From: DAOMFM01 sp035429825
GTDB lineage: Bacteria > Acidobacteriota > Blastocatellia > UBA7656 > JADIYM01
Assembly: GCA_044224215.1 (NCBI GenBank)
Contig: JBGAKX010000217.1
Location: forward strand, 1 to 5,167
Direction of reading: 5' to 3'
DNA length: 5,167 nt
Position 1 is the stretch's first letter. The number at the start of each line of letters is the position of its first letter. Below the pieces are notes generated by a model, which saw only the letters and a list, made by a program, of their open reading frames with translations, made no database searches and was not told where the DNA came from. Of the stretch, positions 4,812 to 5,167 are shown one piece after another. The translations under genes were made by a program, and so were the position numbers.

Positions 4812-5167
4812 CTGCGATCCTCCGTTCCAGATCGGCGAGCGTCGCCCGCACGTGATCCGGCCAAAGCTCGTTTGCGTCCTGGCGCTCGAGCCATGGAAGC
4901 GCTTCGGCAATCTCTTCTGGAGTCGGCGCCAGCGCGAGACAGTCGATTAGGTCCTCACCGCGGTCGCACAACGCGAAGTGCTTCGCCTTGAGCAGATCCG
5001 ATCGTCCGAGCGTATGTAGCACAATCGCCTGGCCCGTAAGGATCGGCTGTATGCGCTCGCGCCATCCCGCGGGGAGCATGTCCGCGAGCGACGCAGGACC
5101 GTTGTTGAGCCAGTCGTCACGCAGGATCTCGCCGCTCGCGCGCACATGCGCGGAGAACTCACGCGCC
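4801..5167 (-). CDS. DUF6036-like nucleotidyltransferase-fold protein, 3' part only
   Basis: The last 121 or so residues of a gene that enters from beyond the right edge. The frame stays open to the end of the window (AREFSAHVRASGEILRDDWL), so the GTG at 5145 is not the true start. Recognisable elements: ILRDDWLNNGPASL; then HTLGRSDLLKAKHFALCDRG; then EDLIDCLALAPTPEEIAEAL; and finally WLERQDANELWPDHVRATLA. The LGRSDLL.K.FALCDRG.DL.DC.ALAPT run matches what I recall of DUF6036/AbiEii-type nucleotidyltransferase-like proteins. The catalytic GS...DxD region would lie outside the window, so activity cannot be judged. It ends with TAG at 4801-4803, overlapping the HTH gene by 11 bases. The family assignment rests on recalled patterns. 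Confidence 0.75.
   Translation of the reverse strand, partial: AREFSAHVRASGEILRDDWLNNGPASLADMLPAGWRERIQPILTGQAIVLHTLGRSDLLKAKHFALCDRGEDLIDCLALAPTPEEIAEALPWLERQDANELWPDHVRATLADLERRIADAI
4819..4823 (-). promoter_or_regulatory. Strong Shine-Dalgarno of the HTH gene inside the upstream coding region
   Basis: The minus strand reads GGAGG followed by seven bases (ATCGCAG) and ATG 4811. It lies within the last codons of the nucleotidyltransferase-like gene, the arrangement expected for coupled translation of a two-gene module, and it rules out the longer frame beginning at 4910. Confidence 0.8.

Noticed and set aside
4812..4910. Longer start for the HTH protein at 4910
   Set aside because: The extra 33 residues overlap the upstream gene in another frame and look like shadow; GGAGG points to ATG 4811.
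4113..4991. 292-codon open frame on the plus strand
   Set aside because: Arg/Pro/His-rich shadow opposite the HTH and nucleotidyltransferase-like genes, which have a strong ribosome binding site, gene coupling and recognisable motifs.
1..5167. tRNA, rRNA, CRISPR array or insertion sequence
   Set aside because: No cloverleaf with a T-arm consensus, no regularly spaced repeats, and no transposase or terminal inverted repeats were seen by eye.

Overview
The window is GC-rich (roughly 60% by eye), densely coded and bacterial. A large exported helical-repeat protein of a kind common in soil Acidobacteriota, together with a bacterial PTH2-type peptidyl-tRNA hydrolase, suggests Acidobacteriota or a relative; this is inference only. 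A run of 19 N at 2915-2933 shows this is draft or metagenome assembly sequence.

Layout. On the minus strand, 176-1906 encodes a signal-peptide-bearing, all-helical repeat protein of unknown function. A 356-base divergent intergenic region (1907-2262) follows, with inverted repeats and a plausible promoter. It leads into a plus-strand peptidyl-tRNA hydrolase (2263-2706). From 2693 to the right edge everything is on the minus strand. Read in transcription order (right to left) these genes are: the 3' part of a DUF6036-like nucleotidyltransferase-fold protein (4801 to beyond 5167); an overlapping winged-helix/HTH protein (4110-4811); a DEDDh 3'-5' exonuclease of the DnaQ fold (3383-3864); and a hypothetical protein (2693-3314) interrupted by the N gap, whose end overlaps the end of the hydrolase gene convergently.

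The main result of reading by eye is that the exonuclease is split by a one-base frameshift. Its N-terminal Exo I motif (DFEASS) lies in a different frame from the rest, upstream of the apparent TTG start at 3784. Restoring one base gives a complete protein of about 160 aa with all five DEDDh residues. Its initiator would then be ATC, with a good Shine-Dalgarno that sits in a small hairpin. The neighbouring hypothetical gene also appears to have lost one G near 2988-2990, and the N run does not preserve its frame. These defects cluster within about 1 kb, which points to poor local sequence quality or a decaying segment. The nucleotidyltransferase/HTH pair, with overlapping genes and a strong internal ribosome binding site, looks like a toxin-antitoxin-like two-gene module. 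No RNA genes, CRISPR arrays or insertion sequences were found.
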